Shown here: piece by piece, positions 24,634-32,633 of the stretch | Layout: every line of letters starts with the position of its first letter | Numbering within the stretch: position 1 is the stretch's first letter | Source: Cytophagales bacterium | GTDB taxonomy: Bacteria > Bacteroidota > Bacteroidia > Cytophagales > Cyclobacteriaceae | Assembly: GCA_003504855.1 (NCBI GenBank) | Contig: DNZD01000274.1 | Span: 1 to 34,148 of the forward strand | Length of the DNA stretch: 34,148 nt | Direction: 5' to 3' | The notes under the pieces: model-generated | The model's input: only the letters and a program-made list of their open reading frames with translations | Databases searched by the model: none | Told to the model about the DNA's origin: nothing | Position numbers and translations under genes: made by a program

Positions 24634-25611
24634 GTGAAACATCTGCCTGACGATATAGACGATTTGATTGGCAAAGTCCTCACAGGAGAGGCTTCGCAGG
24701 AGGAACAAATGCGCCTGGAACGATGGGAGCAGCAAGACCCTGAGAACCGTGCCTATGTCGTTGGCCTGCGGACAATATTCGAACAAGCAGGAAGTATCAG
24801 GGTACAGCACCAGTTTGACACAGACGCGGCCTGGTTGAAAGTGAAAGGAAAATTACGTCGAGACAATGAGCGGTTCCTCTTTTTTACGCCGCGCAGAATC
24901 GCAGCTGCCATTGCAGCCCTCATTGGGGTCGGTATTATCCTGTTTCAAGTGAACAAACCTCAGTCCGCAGCGATTGTTCGCGCGGAACAGCAAACTGTAC
25001 TTGATACGCTGCCCGATGGGAGCAAGGCGTTTCTTAACAAAAACACCACGCTCGCCTACACCTACGACAGCCGTAAGAAAATGCGGGTCGTGAAATTATC
25101 CGGTGAGAGTTTCTTTGAAGTCAAGCATGAAATTGATCGTCACTTCGTGATTGAAGCTTCGGATCTCCGCATCGAAGACATCGGTACCTCATTCAATGTA
25201 AAAGCGTATCCGGAAAGCGATACCGTAGAAGTGGCTGTACAGGAAGGTGAAGTCCATATGTACATTCCAGGCCAGGACGGTCTTCATTTGGTCGCCGGAG
25301 AGGCGGCGATTTACACGCATTCCGATCATATTTTCCGTCGATTGGAAAAGGCCGATACAAATGTGCTGGCGTACAAAACCGGAATCCTGAGTTTTAGAAA
25401 TACCTATCTGAAATCAATCGTGGATAAAATAAATGACCTGTACGATGCCCGGATCAGGCTTGATAACCCCGACATCGCGTCTTGCCGAATGACCGTAAAC
25501 TTCCAGGGTGAAAATGTCGATACCATGGTTGACATCATTGCAGAAACGCTGAACCTCACGGTGACACGCAAACAAGGTGAGATCATTTTGTCCGGCATCG
25601 GTTGTCCCTAG
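24634..25611 (+). CDS. FecR family anti-sigma factor
   Basis: This 325-residue protein starts with GTG at 24634, one base after the sigma factor stop, so translation is probably coupled. The cytoplasmic N-terminal segment (1-85) should bind the sigma factor; one transmembrane helix follows (about 86-105). The periplasmic FecR domain covers about 115-210 (LDTLPDGSKAFLNKNTTLAY, VVKLSGESFFEVKH, IGTSFNVKAYP). A C-terminal DUF4974-like domain (about 250-320) with SFRNTYLKSIVDKINDLY completes it. FecR proteins carry a surface signal through contact with the STN domain of a partner, here most likely the next gene. The stop TAG is 9 bp before the next ATG. Confidence 0.94.
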   Translation: MKHLPDDIDDLIGKVLTGEASQEEQMRLERWEQQDPENRAYVVGLRTIFEQAGSIRVQHQFDTDAAWLKVKGKLRRDNERFLFFTPRRIAAAIAALIGVGIILFQVNKPQSAAIVRAEQQTVLDTLPDGSKAFLNKNTTLAYTYDSRKKMRVVKLSGESFFEVKHEIDRHFVIEASDLRIEDIGTSFNVKAYPESDTVEVAVQEGEVHMYIPGQDGLHLVAGEAAIYTHSDHIFRRLEKADTNVLAYKTGILSFRNTYLKSIVDKINDLYDARIRLDNPDIASCRMTVNFQGENVDTMVDIIAETLNLTVTRKQGEIILSGIGCP

Positions 25612-25620
25612 TACACGTAT

Positions 25621-27390
25621 ATGAACCGATTCATAGCCATCCTTTCACTGTTTCTGGCATTGCCATTATTTTCCCGGGCCCAGGGCACACCCATCCTGGA
25701 ACGTCGGATTACCCTGCAGGCTACGAATGAAAAAATTCCTGTGGTGCTTAATCGCATGGGTGTTGAGGGCCGATTCTCATTCTCATACAATGCAGCCCTG
25801 ATTGATGAATCACAACTGATAAGTTTACAGGCGTCTAATAAAACCGTTCGTGAGATTCTGCATGAACTTTTCCATGATTCCTTTGACTTCAAAGAGAAAG
25901 GCAACCACCTGATATTACAGAAAGCTCCGGTCAAAAACCTGACACCAGCTACCCTGATCATTTCCGGTTATGTTGAGGATGGTACCACACATGCACGATT
26001 AGCAGATGCCAGTATTTATGATAAAAAATCGATCACATCGGTAATTACGGACGAGTATGGGTATTTCAGGATGAAGGTTTCCCTGCACCAACAGTCAGCA
26101 GCCATTTCGGTAAGTAAACGAAATTACCGGGATACCCTTATTACCATCACCCCTGGCACGCCTTATATCACGATTGTGCTTATGCCCATCGTTCGCGATT
26201 CGGTCATCTCCGTGCCGGCCAAGCGGGATTCCGCACGGGAAGAATTGCCCATGCCTTACCAGGAAGAGCCCAATGTGCGCAACATCCGCGACACCTTATA
26301 CAGGGATATTCAGGTTTCGCTATTGCCCTTCCTGGGAAGCAACTCGAGGCTGAGCGGCAATACCATCAATAATTATTCCATCAATATGCTGGGGGGCTAT
26401 TCGCTGGGCACCCGGAATATTGAATTGGGATTCTTTGTAAACATGGATCGCGGCGATGTAAGCTGGCTTCAAATCGCAGGCATTGGCAATATGGTTGGCG
26501 GACGCATGTACGGCATACAGCTTTCCGGATTTTATAACATCAATGGTGGAGAGACAAAGGCTGTACAGGTGAGCGGTTTTACCAATGTTAACCTGAGTGA
26601 GGTACAAGGCTTTCAAATTGCCGGCTTTAGTAATGTAAACGTAAAAGCGTCCGAAGGACTTCAGGTGGCGGGATTCACGAATGTTGGTGTCGGTAGGTCA
26701 CTTGGTGCACAGATTGCTGGTGCTGCCAATATCCAAATAGGAATGCTAAAAGGATCTCAGTTTGCCGGTGTTACTAATATCGCAACAGACCATGTCCGGG
26801 GTTCGCAGGTAGCAGGATTATTCAATTACGGACATGTCGTACACGGCACCCAAATCGGGTTGGTCAATGTTGCTGATACACTGGGCGGTGTACCTATTGG
26901 ACTCATCAGTTATGTTCGCTCCGGCTACCACAAACTTGAATTTTCTGCTGACGAAGTATTTCATGCCAACGTCGCCTTCAGAACAGGTGTGTCGAAATTC
27001 TACAACATCATCCTGGCTGGAGTGAAGCCAGATCATGATTTTCCTTCCAATCCAGTGTGGACATTCGGCTATGGTTTGGGCACGGCGCCGCGGCTTACAC
27101 GATGGCTGGACCTCAACCTGGATGCCACAGCACAGCATGTTAATCAGGGCGCATTCACTCATGAGTTGAGCCTGCTCAATAAAATTCACGTTGGCCTCGA
27201 TTTCAAACTGGCCAGAAAGTTCTCGCTATACGGAGGGGTAACATTGAATGGCTACCTCACCCACAACGGATATGCTGGTTATCCGGTATTGTTTACGGAT
27301 TACCAGCCAACGGTTACACACGAGCAGAATTGGGGGGAGTCCAACTTAAAAATGTGGTGGGGGGCTAAGGTAGGGTTGCGATTTTTGTGA
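25621..27390 (+). CDS. STN and carboxypeptidase-regulatory domain protein with 16-residue repeats and C-terminal barrel
   Basis: This 589-residue exported protein has a signal peptide at 1-20 (ending SRAQ). Residues 28-100 are an STN domain (RITLQATNEKIPVVLNRMG, then TVREILHELFHDSFDFKEKGNHLIL). Residues 113-190 resemble a carboxypeptidase-regulatory-like domain (ISGYVEDGTTHARLADASIYD). From residue 284 a strict 16-residue repeat, Q-[VIL]-[AS]-G-x-x-N-x9, occurs at 284, 300, 316, 332, 348, 364, 380 and 396, then at 411 one residue short. The C-terminal 150 residues look like outer-membrane strands ending in GLRFL. It resembles LA_2272-type surface repeat proteins. Its place after sigma and FecR suggests it is the signalling partner, although it has no TonB plug. 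Confidence 0.85.
   Translation: MNRFIAILSLFLALPLFSRAQGTPILERRITLQATNEKIPVVLNRMGVEGRFSFSYNAALIDESQLISLQASNKTVREILHELFHDSFDFKEKGNHLILQKAPVKNLTPATLIISGYVEDGTTHARLADASIYDKKSITSVITDEYGYFRMKVSLHQQSAAISVSKRNYRDTLITITPGTPYITIVLMPIVRDSVISVPAKRDSAREELPMPYQEEPNVRNIRDTLYRDIQVSLLPFLGSNSRLSGNTINNYSINMLGGYSLGTRNIELGFFVNMDRGDVSWLQIAGIGNMVGGRMYGIQLSGFYNINGGETKAVQVSGFTNVNLSEVQGFQIAGFSNVNVKASEGLQVAGFTNVGVGRSLGAQIAGAANIQIGMLKGSQFAGVTNIATDHVRGSQVAGLFNYGHVVHGTQIGLVNVADTLGGVPIGLISYVRSGYHKLEFSADEVFHANVAFRTGVSKFYNIILAGVKPDHDFPSNPVWTFGYGLGTAPRLTRWLDLNLDATAQHVNQGAFTHELSLLNKIHVGLDFKLARKFSLYGGVTLNGYLTHNGYAGYPVLFTDYQPTVTHEQNWGESNLKMWWGAKVGLRFL
26470..26893 (+). repeat. 48-bp coding repeat (16-residue QxxGxxN repeats)
   Basis: Within the STN protein, Q-[VIL]-[AS]-G-x-x-N recurs at exact 16-residue spacing eight times and once more at 15. 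Typical units are QVSGFTNVNLSEVQGF and QIAGFSNVNVKASEGL. The nucleotide units have diverged, so the conservation is at protein level. A short-pitch beta solenoid or barrel-strand array is likely. Confidence 0.85.
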
Positions 27391-27402
27391 TAGCATTGCA
27401 GC

Positions 27403-28152
27403 ATGAAGGTGCTGTGCCTGTTATTTCTCTCCGTTCATGTTGCCTGGGGCCAGTCAGCAGACAGTCTCTTTCAGGAAGGGCTTAGGCTGGAAAAAAACTT
27501 CCACACCGACGAAGCCCTAGCCCGATATTCCCGTGCCATCCAATTAAATCCTGAGCATGTAGCTGCACTTACCCACACCAGCAGAATGCTCTCTAACCGG
27601 GCCGGACACAATCCTAATCATGAGCAGAAGATCAAGGACCTTCATGAGGCAGAAGAACTATCCCGTCGGGCCATCGCATTGGAATCCAGGGCGACAGACG
27701 CCCATTTCAGCCTGATCGTTACCCTGGGTCTCCAGGCTGAGGTCGCCGGAAACCCAAGGGAAAAAATCAAGAACGCTAAAATCATCCGGGAAGAAGCTGA
27801 GACTATCCTCCGTCTGGATTCAACGTATGCTTTAGCCTGGTTTGTTCTTGGTAAATGGCATCATGAGTTGTCACGGCTCAACTGGTATGAACGCCTTGCT
27901 TGTGAATGGTTTTTCGGGGGCCTGCCTGAAGGGATATCCATGGACAAAGCCGTACACTACTTCAATCGTGCATTGAAACTTGAACCTGATAGCATACTGT
28001 TTCTCTATGGGCAGGCCATTTCATTACATTATCTTGACCGGGACGAGCAGGCGCGCGCGATACTCAAACGTGCGCTCCAACTACCATTAAAAGATCCAGA
28101 CGATTCAATCCGTAAAGAAAAGTGTTCCGCCTTGTTACGAGAGATCACCTGA
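27403..28152 (+). CDS. Exported TPR protein related to RMDN/FAM82 (regulator of microtubule dynamics) family
   Basis: This 249-residue protein has a signal peptide (MKVLCLLFLSVHVAWGQ) and TPR-like helices (ALARYSRAIQLNP; KAVHYFNRALKLEP; ARAILKRALQLP). The middle part, IKNAKIIREEAETILRLD, then LGKWHHELSRLNWYERLACEWFFGGLPEG, follows the eukaryotic RMDN/FAM82 pattern of KIxNAxIIKE, a W-C/H-Y-E segment, W-Y-x-R and a P-containing turn, then a TPR. I read this from memory of the family and rate it a strong resemblance. Bacterial relatives are known but not characterised. It begins 12 bp after the STN-repeat gene, so it is the fourth gene of the operon and probably acts in the periplasm. Confidence 0.82.
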   Translation: MKVLCLLFLSVHVAWGQSADSLFQEGLRLEKNFHTDEALARYSRAIQLNPEHVAALTHTSRMLSNRAGHNPNHEQKIKDLHEAEELSRRAIALESRATDAHFSLIVTLGLQAEVAGNPREKIKNAKIIREEAETILRLDSTYALAWFVLGKWHHELSRLNWYERLACEWFFGGLPEGISMDKAVHYFNRALKLEPDSILFLYGQAISLHYLDRDEQARAILKRALQLPLKDPDDSIRKEKCSALLREIT

Positions 28153-28576
28153 CCTTCTTTCGTTTCTTATTAAACTCCTGATCAATCAGGTCAGCCTCAT
28201 AGAGCCATGCCCTAACCTGATCTTCGTCAATTTCAGCGAGGGACTTGTAGTAAATACAGTACATTTGCTTTCTGCCTTCCTTGAGCAAGAGTTTATGTTC
28301 ATTCATCATGCGATTGCCCTGACAAAATCCAAGGGTAACGCCTCGTTCCTGCAGTGTTCTGTTCTTAGAGCCCCAAAAGAGGGATGGCGGCCATACAAAA
28401 CAGATCATTTTGTTTCGGGTGTAAAACGGAGCGCCGTACGAGTTCTTCTCCAACACATGGGGTAGACATTCATGGATCAGCGAACGCAACCGGCGCACGA
28501 TCTTCTGTTCCTCGGCAGGAACCTGATCGATAATTTCATCTACCGATCGGCCTTTGTTGTGAAGCATTTTCGCCAT
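28145..28576 (-). CDS. DUF1801 domain protein
   Basis: From the ATG at 28576 the protein has 143 residues; a GTG at 28645 would extend it by 23 and reach into the pantothenate kinase leader, and an ATG at 28567 is also possible. The DUF1801 fold is visible: VDEIIDQVPAEEQKIVRRLRSLIHECLPHVLEKNSYGAPFYTRNKMICFV, ending YYKSLAEIDEDQVRAWLYEA. This YdhG-like family is related in fold to frataxin-like proteins; function is unknown. The C-terminus is very basic (NKKRKKVR). It is cytoplasmic. Its 3' end overlaps the TPR gene by 8 bases, tail to tail. Confidence 0.83.
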   Translation of the reverse strand: MAKMLHNKGRSVDEIIDQVPAEEQKIVRRLRSLIHECLPHVLEKNSYGAPFYTRNKMICFVWPPSLFWGSKNRTLQERGVTLGFCQGNRMMNEHKLLLKEGRKQMYCIYYKSLAEIDEDQVRAWLYEADLIDQEFNKKRKKVR

Positions 28577-28709
28577 GGCAACAAGTTCGGAAAGTCGGTG
28601 ACAACCGTGTGTCAGGAGACCTATGGGCAGGTTTCCCTCCTCCACTTTCTCCTATAATAATCGCAAAAATATGAGCACTTTCGCACCGGAAACCATCATA
28701 AACAGGTGT

Positions 28710-29483
28710 ATGCTTCTGGTATTTGACATTGGGAATAGCGACGTAACCATGGGACTGTGGAAGGATTCGGCCTGGCAAGTATGGCGGATACCCTCCAGGC
28801 TTGATCAACCAGAATTATTTTATGGTATCAAGGTACGCGACCATTTTCAGGAAGCCTCTTTGCCAATCGAAAAAGTGGACACGGTGGTAATCAGCAGTGT
28901 AGTACCGGGACTCACCGACAAAGTAAGAAACGTGGTTCGTTCCCTCTTTCATCGCGAACCAATCATGCTGGGTCCGGGTGTATATGAAAAGCTCCCGCTG
29001 GAGGTGCTCAACCCCTATGAAATTGGGTCCGATCTGGTGGCCAATGCAACCGCCGCCTACTACAAATACAAGCAGACGTGCATCGTTGTTGACTTTGGAA
29101 CCGCACTAACATTCACTACGGTCTCTGGTCAGGGAAAAATTCTTGGTGTTTCCATTGTTCCTGGATTGCGCACTGCCGTACGTGCCCTTTCACAGAATAC
29201 TGCCAAACTATTCGACGTTCCGCTCGAAATGCCTTCATCATCCTTGGGTATCAACACGGTGACCGCTATTCAATCAGGCATTGTGATTGGTTATGAAGGA
29301 CTGGTAAAAAATGTGGTACAGAGTATACGTGGCGAACTCGGTGTGGAGTGCCCCGCCATCGCTACCGGTGGCTTGTCGTTTGTGATTACCTCCCTCAAAG
29401 GCTTCTTTCACACGGTAGATCCCTTGCTAACCCTGGATGGTCTCCGGATCATTGGCGAGGTAATCACCGAACAGAAAAAATAG
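28710..29483 (+). CDS. coaX: Type III pantothenate kinase
   Basis: From the ATG at 28710 the protein has 257 residues and begins MLLVFDIGNS, the expected N-terminus; an ATG at 28671 would add 13 residues. It phosphorylates pantothenate in the first step of coenzyme A synthesis, using ATP and a monovalent cation, in the cytoplasm. The ASKHA motifs are present: D6 and N9 in FDIGNSDVTMGLW (phosphate 1), SSVVPGL, D108 in GSDLVANATAAYY (catalytic Asp), and D128 in VVDFGTALTFTTV. Two positions differ from the usual pattern: GSDL where many have GxDR, and GVSIVPGL where many have GGAIxPGL. The stop is 1 bp from the convergent TonB-dependent receptor gene. Confidence 0.95.
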   Translation: MLLVFDIGNSDVTMGLWKDSAWQVWRIPSRLDQPELFYGIKVRDHFQEASLPIEKVDTVVISSVVPGLTDKVRNVVRSLFHREPIMLGPGVYEKLPLEVLNPYEIGSDLVANATAAYYKYKQTCIVVDFGTALTFTTVSGQGKILGVSIVPGLRTAVRALSQNTAKLFDVPLEMPSSSLGINTVTAIQSGIVIGYEGLVKNVVQSIRGELGVECPAIATGGLSFVITSLKGFFHTVDPLLTLDGLRIIGEVITEQKK

Positions 29484-29484
29484 G

Positions 29485-31869
29485 TTAGAAAGTATACCTC
29501 ACATACGGCACCGGAAAAAACGCCTGCTGGTATTGCGTCACGATTGAATTGGTTCTTGGATTATAACTCTGAAAGAACACGTTCTGATGATTGGTTACAT
29601 TCTGAAAATCAATCGCTGACTCCAACGTGCTGTGTTTGTATTCCTTTCGGTACGCCACTTTCAGGTCCATTCGAAAATAGGCCGGCTGTCGAACGGTGTA
29701 GGCCAGGCTTTCCTGATAAATAGCTTGTCCATACAGTTGGGATTTTTGCGCATCAATCGGTGTCAGGTATTTGCCTCCGATGGTGGTGAACTTCAGGTTA
29801 ACCACCAGAAAATCCTTATCACGCCCCACCCGCCACTCCCGACCGGCGAGTGCATTGATCACGTAATGGGTGTTGTATGCCGTATTGCGCCAGATGCCAT
29901 CGCTGCCCTTGTAGCGAGAATCAAAATAAGACTGCGTCAGCAGGAAATAGAATCCTTTATTGAAGAAACGCTCCAGGGTAAGCTCGATTCCATAATTGCG
30001 ACCCACGCCTCGATTGACCAGGTTTGCATGGCCATCCGGGGCAAAACTGGCGCCAATGTTTAGCGCAGAATAGGGAGATGGCGTTGATTCCACCGGCACC
30101 TGCGTGAGGTATTGGTAATATCCTTCTGCCTTCAGACGCAAGTGCTCCGAAATATTCCAGTCATAGGTCAACACCGTATGCTGGCTTGCGGTAAATTCCA
30201 GCTTCCGATTGGAAAGCACCAGGCCCTGTGGTGTATTTGTCTGAACAGCTGTTGTGTACAAGTTCTGCGTCTGATGATGCACGCCATACCCCAGGCTCAA
30301 AGCGTGGTTACCATCCAATTGATACTGCAGGCTCAGGCGCGGTTCAGCAACTGCCTGATTATTCATGGAATAGTACTGCCCATGGAGGCCGGCCAGAAAT
30401 GACCATTGATTATCAAATCGATGTTTCCATGTTGAGTAAACCTGCACGAGATGGGTGGTGGCTTGCTGGTCAACCTGCACGGTGTCCTTACTCACGTTGG
30501 GATAAAATTGCTGATTGAACAGCCGGTAGTCAATCGCATCCAGAAAGGCTCCGGAGGTAAGGCTGTTGTGTTTATCAAATTTGGTTCTGGTATACAGCAC
30601 CAGGGATTTCTTCTCTGTGCGGAAGGAGCTACTGATTTTGAGATATTTTGCGGCGACCTCTTGTTGCGCATTCCGCACCAGCGAATCCGCAGCATATCCT
30701 TCGTTCGTGTAGGTAAAGCCCGCGGTTAATTTCATAAATGTCTTTGCCGAGAGGGTGTGCTCATAGCTGATGCCTGCAATCCCCGTCTTATACCGCGGAT
30801 ATTGATCCGAATTCTCGGAGCCATACAAGTCGTTGGTGTTGCCCAGATCAGCCTTACTTCCTAACAAGTCGATTGAACTCTTGCCCCCCAAAGCAAACAA
30901 AGTCCATTTGCCCCGATTGGTCGGCACGGATACTTTAAGATTCAGGTCTTGATAGAATGGTGTGTTCGATCCTGTTCCAAATTCAATGCCTAATGCCTTG
31001 AAGACACCCAATGTCGAGTAACGGTAGTTGACGATGAAAGACGCTTTGCTTGTTTTCGAAAACGGACCTTCCGCCCCAAATTCAAAACCATTGAATCCGA
31101 TTTGACCGAGGTATTCATGCTTCCGGGTGTTGCCATCACGCAACTTCAGGTCAAAAACTCCTGCAGTTGCGTTGCCGTATTGTGCCGGAAAAGCACTGGT
31201 GAGAAAATCCGACTTGTCGAGGTTGTTATTGTTAAGCATACTCACCGGACCGCCGGTGCTAACCAGCGCACCAAAGTGATTCGGATTCGGAATATTCATC
31301 CCTTCAAGCTGCCAAAGCATTCCCAGGGGTGAATTTCCACGCACTACTATATCGTTGCGGCTGTCATTGCCTCCCACTACACCGGCAAAGTTGGCTGCCA
31401 TTCTTGAAGGATCGCCCAATGCTCCTGCATATCGTTTAGTATCATCCACATTAAACGACCGTGCGCTCACCACAGCCAGGTCATTGTTCGTAGCCGTCTT
31501 ATCTTCTTTTCCCGTACCGGTTACCACAACAGCATCAAGCACCAAAACACTTTCCGTAAGGCTCACATTTATAATAGCTTCCTTTCCCGCTGTCAGAATA
31601 AAATCAGGTACAATAACATCTTCGAATCCTACGTAGGTAAATTTTATAGTCTGCCTGCCAACAGGCACACCTGCGATGGTGTAGTATCCTTCAAGGTCAG
31701 TTACCGCCCCGAGCACCTCCGTCACAGAGGTAACCCGAACGTTCACACCAATCAATGGAGACTTGCTTACATCATCTACAACCCGGCCACGAATATTCTG
31801 AGTTGTTTGGGCGTGGCCGGGCACCGACAAAGCAAGTATGCATAAAATAAGAATCAACCGTAAGTTCAT
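29485..31869 (-). CDS. TonB-dependent receptor with N-terminal carboxypeptidase-regulatory domain
   Basis: The 794-residue protein has a signal peptide (MNLRLILILCILALSVPGHAQ). Residues 26-110 are a carboxypeptidase-regulatory-like domain (IRGRVVDDVSKSPLIGVNV, GYYTIAGVPVGRQTIKFTYVGF). The plug follows (about 130-240; DIVVRGNSPLGMLWQLEGMNIPNPNHF), and the rest is a 22-strand outer-membrane barrel that ends with a terminal aromatic (VPYVRYTF). It imports a large substrate across the outer membrane using TonB energy. No SusD partner or sigma/anti-sigma pair lies next to it, so the substrate cannot be guessed. Its length is typical of the shorter Bacteroidota receptors of this type. A possible promoter lies 24-52 bp upstream. 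Confidence 0.93.
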   Translation of the reverse strand: MNLRLILILCILALSVPGHAQTTQNIRGRVVDDVSKSPLIGVNVRVTSVTEVLGAVTDLEGYYTIAGVPVGRQTIKFTYVGFEDVIVPDFILTAGKEAIINVSLTESVLVLDAVVVTGTGKEDKTATNNDLAVVSARSFNVDDTKRYAGALGDPSRMAANFAGVVGGNDSRNDIVVRGNSPLGMLWQLEGMNIPNPNHFGALVSTGGPVSMLNNNNLDKSDFLTSAFPAQYGNATAGVFDLKLRDGNTRKHEYLGQIGFNGFEFGAEGPFSKTSKASFIVNYRYSTLGVFKALGIEFGTGSNTPFYQDLNLKVSVPTNRGKWTLFALGGKSSIDLLGSKADLGNTNDLYGSENSDQYPRYKTGIAGISYEHTLSAKTFMKLTAGFTYTNEGYAADSLVRNAQQEVAAKYLKISSSFRTEKKSLVLYTRTKFDKHNSLTSGAFLDAIDYRLFNQQFYPNVSKDTVQVDQQATTHLVQVYSTWKHRFDNQWSFLAGLHGQYYSMNNQAVAEPRLSLQYQLDGNHALSLGYGVHHQTQNLYTTAVQTNTPQGLVLSNRKLEFTASQHTVLTYDWNISEHLRLKAEGYYQYLTQVPVESTPSPYSALNIGASFAPDGHANLVNRGVGRNYGIELTLERFFNKGFYFLLTQSYFDSRYKGSDGIWRNTAYNTHYVINALAGREWRVGRDKDFLVVNLKFTTIGGKYLTPIDAQKSQLYGQAIYQESLAYTVRQPAYFRMDLKVAYRKEYKHSTLESAIDFQNVTNHQNVFFQSYNPRTNSIVTQYQQAFFPVPYVRYTF

Positions 31870-31892
31870 GGTCTATCTGGGGTTTATGTTTG

Positions 31893-31921
31893 CAAAATTC
31901 TGAAAGGCAATGGTCTTTCAA
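31893..31921 (-). promoter_or_regulatory. Possible promoter of the TonB-dependent receptor gene
   Basis: On the minus strand GAATTTTG (31893-31900) is one mismatch from TAnnTTTG, and a TTG at 31919-31921 lies 18 bases upstream. The spacing fits a Bacteroidota promoter, but the match is imperfect. Confidence 0.3.
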
Positions 31922-32067
31922 GCGTCTACTAACGACGATCCGGACCAATCGTTGAATCTATGGGGCGAACTGTAAACGGTTCCGGACGGAATGACGTCAA
32001 TGGTTCGCCTTCCGGGGTGAACTGCAATGAATTCGGTGAAAAATCATGACAACCCCGTAATGGTGAA

Positions 32068-32082
32068 TCCCGTTTCGGGAGG
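32068..32082 (+). promoter_or_regulatory. Hairpin overlapping the ribosome binding site of the lipoprotein gene
   Basis: TCCCG and CGGGA pair around a TTT loop (32068-32080). The second arm supplies part of GGGAGG (32077-32082), a strong Shine-Dalgarno sequence three bases before the ATG at 32085. Such sites are uncommon in Bacteroidota, so the hairpin could hide the site. The stem is only five pairs long. Confidence 0.35.
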
Positions 32083-32084
32083 TT

Positions 32085-32633
32085 ATGCACAAACAGTCAG
32101 TCTGGCTTGTACTCTTTTGGTCGAGCCTGTTGTACTCCTGTCACGAAGTGACATACCGCGAACCTCAGCCTGTCGGGCAAGCCGCCCTGAAGGAGGTACC
32201 GCCTGCCCTACGTGGTTACTATGTGGGAGAAACCCGCGAGGGAGATGTTACGGACACCCTGATCATCACATCATCGGGCTATCAAATATCAGATCCAGCC
32301 GGTCGCGATTGGCTGGGTCGGGGCGTCATCAGCGATTCGCTTGTTATTAAATACTATGCAAACTATTACTTCGTGAATTTCCGGTCCGGAGACCATTGGG
32401 TACTGCGCCTGGTAAAACAAAAGTCTTCCGGCGCAATAGAATTGCTCTCCATCAACCTCGAGGATGAGCAAACAAGAAAACAGATCTTGAAAAGACTCGG
32501 TGGGCAGCTAAAGATTAAAGAAGTAAAAAAAGACCAACACACTTTCTATCAGATCAATCCCAGCCGGGAGCAATTGATTCGCCTGATCCGTGAAGGTTAC
32601 TTCACCGGGAGCGAACTCTCCCGGGTGAAGTAA
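32085..32633 (+). CDS. Small lipoprotein of unknown function
   Basis: The 182-residue protein begins with a lipoprotein signal (MHKQSVWLVLFWSSLLYSC), lipobox LYSC with C19 as the acylated residue. The mature chain has a YREPQPVGQAALKEVPPALRGYY segment and then short strands (DTLIITSSGYQIS, LVIKYYANYYFVNFRSGDHW) that suggest a beta-rich fold, followed by a basic helix with KRLGGQLKIKEVKKDQ. I recognise no family. It is probably held in the inner or outer membrane facing the periplasm. It stands alone on the plus strand, convergent with the AsmA-like gene 5 bp away. Its last codons form a terminator-like hairpin. Confidence 0.78.
   Translation: MHKQSVWLVLFWSSLLYSCHEVTYREPQPVGQAALKEVPPALRGYYVGETREGDVTDTLIITSSGYQISDPAGRDWLGRGVISDSLVIKYYANYYFVNFRSGDHWVLRLVKQKSSGAIELLSINLEDEQTRKQILKRLGGQLKIKEVKKDQHTFYQINPSREQLIRLIREGYFTGSELSRVK
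32599..32631 (+). terminator. Terminator-like hairpin inside the 3' end of the lipoprotein gene
   Basis: ACTTCACC pairs with GGTGAAGT and GGGAG with CTCCC, with a one-base bulge and a CGAACT loop: 13 base pairs ending in the stop codon. A T-rich tract follows from about 32642 (GTTTTTCTTTTTC), about ten bases after the stem, which is loose for an intrinsic terminator. Confidence 0.55.

Larger units (their letters stand above)
31870..32084. other. Longest intergenic stretch, divergent control region
   Basis: These 215 bp separate the divergent receptor and lipoprotein genes. Besides the possible receptor promoter it holds an imperfect direct repeat, GGGGCGAACTGTAA (from 31962) and GGGGTGAACTGCAA (from 32014), a GGCGAAC/GTTCGCC inverted pair, and the small hairpin next to the lipoprotein start. 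No gene is supported here. Confidence 0.5.

Noticed and set aside
28177..28190. Inverted repeat CCTGAT-CA-ATCAGG near the TPR/DUF1801 junction
   Set aside because: It is inside the DUF1801 coding sequence, has a two-base loop and no T-run, so neither a terminator nor an operator is supported.
28653..28658. TATAAT before the pantothenate kinase gene
   Set aside because: This is the E. coli-type -10 and not the Bacteroidota -7 form; no matching upstream element was found.
32027..32350. A 107-codon open frame on the plus strand crossing the lipoprotein start
   Set aside because: It overlaps the lipoprotein gene in another frame and has no signal or domain; the lipoprotein frame has the lipobox.
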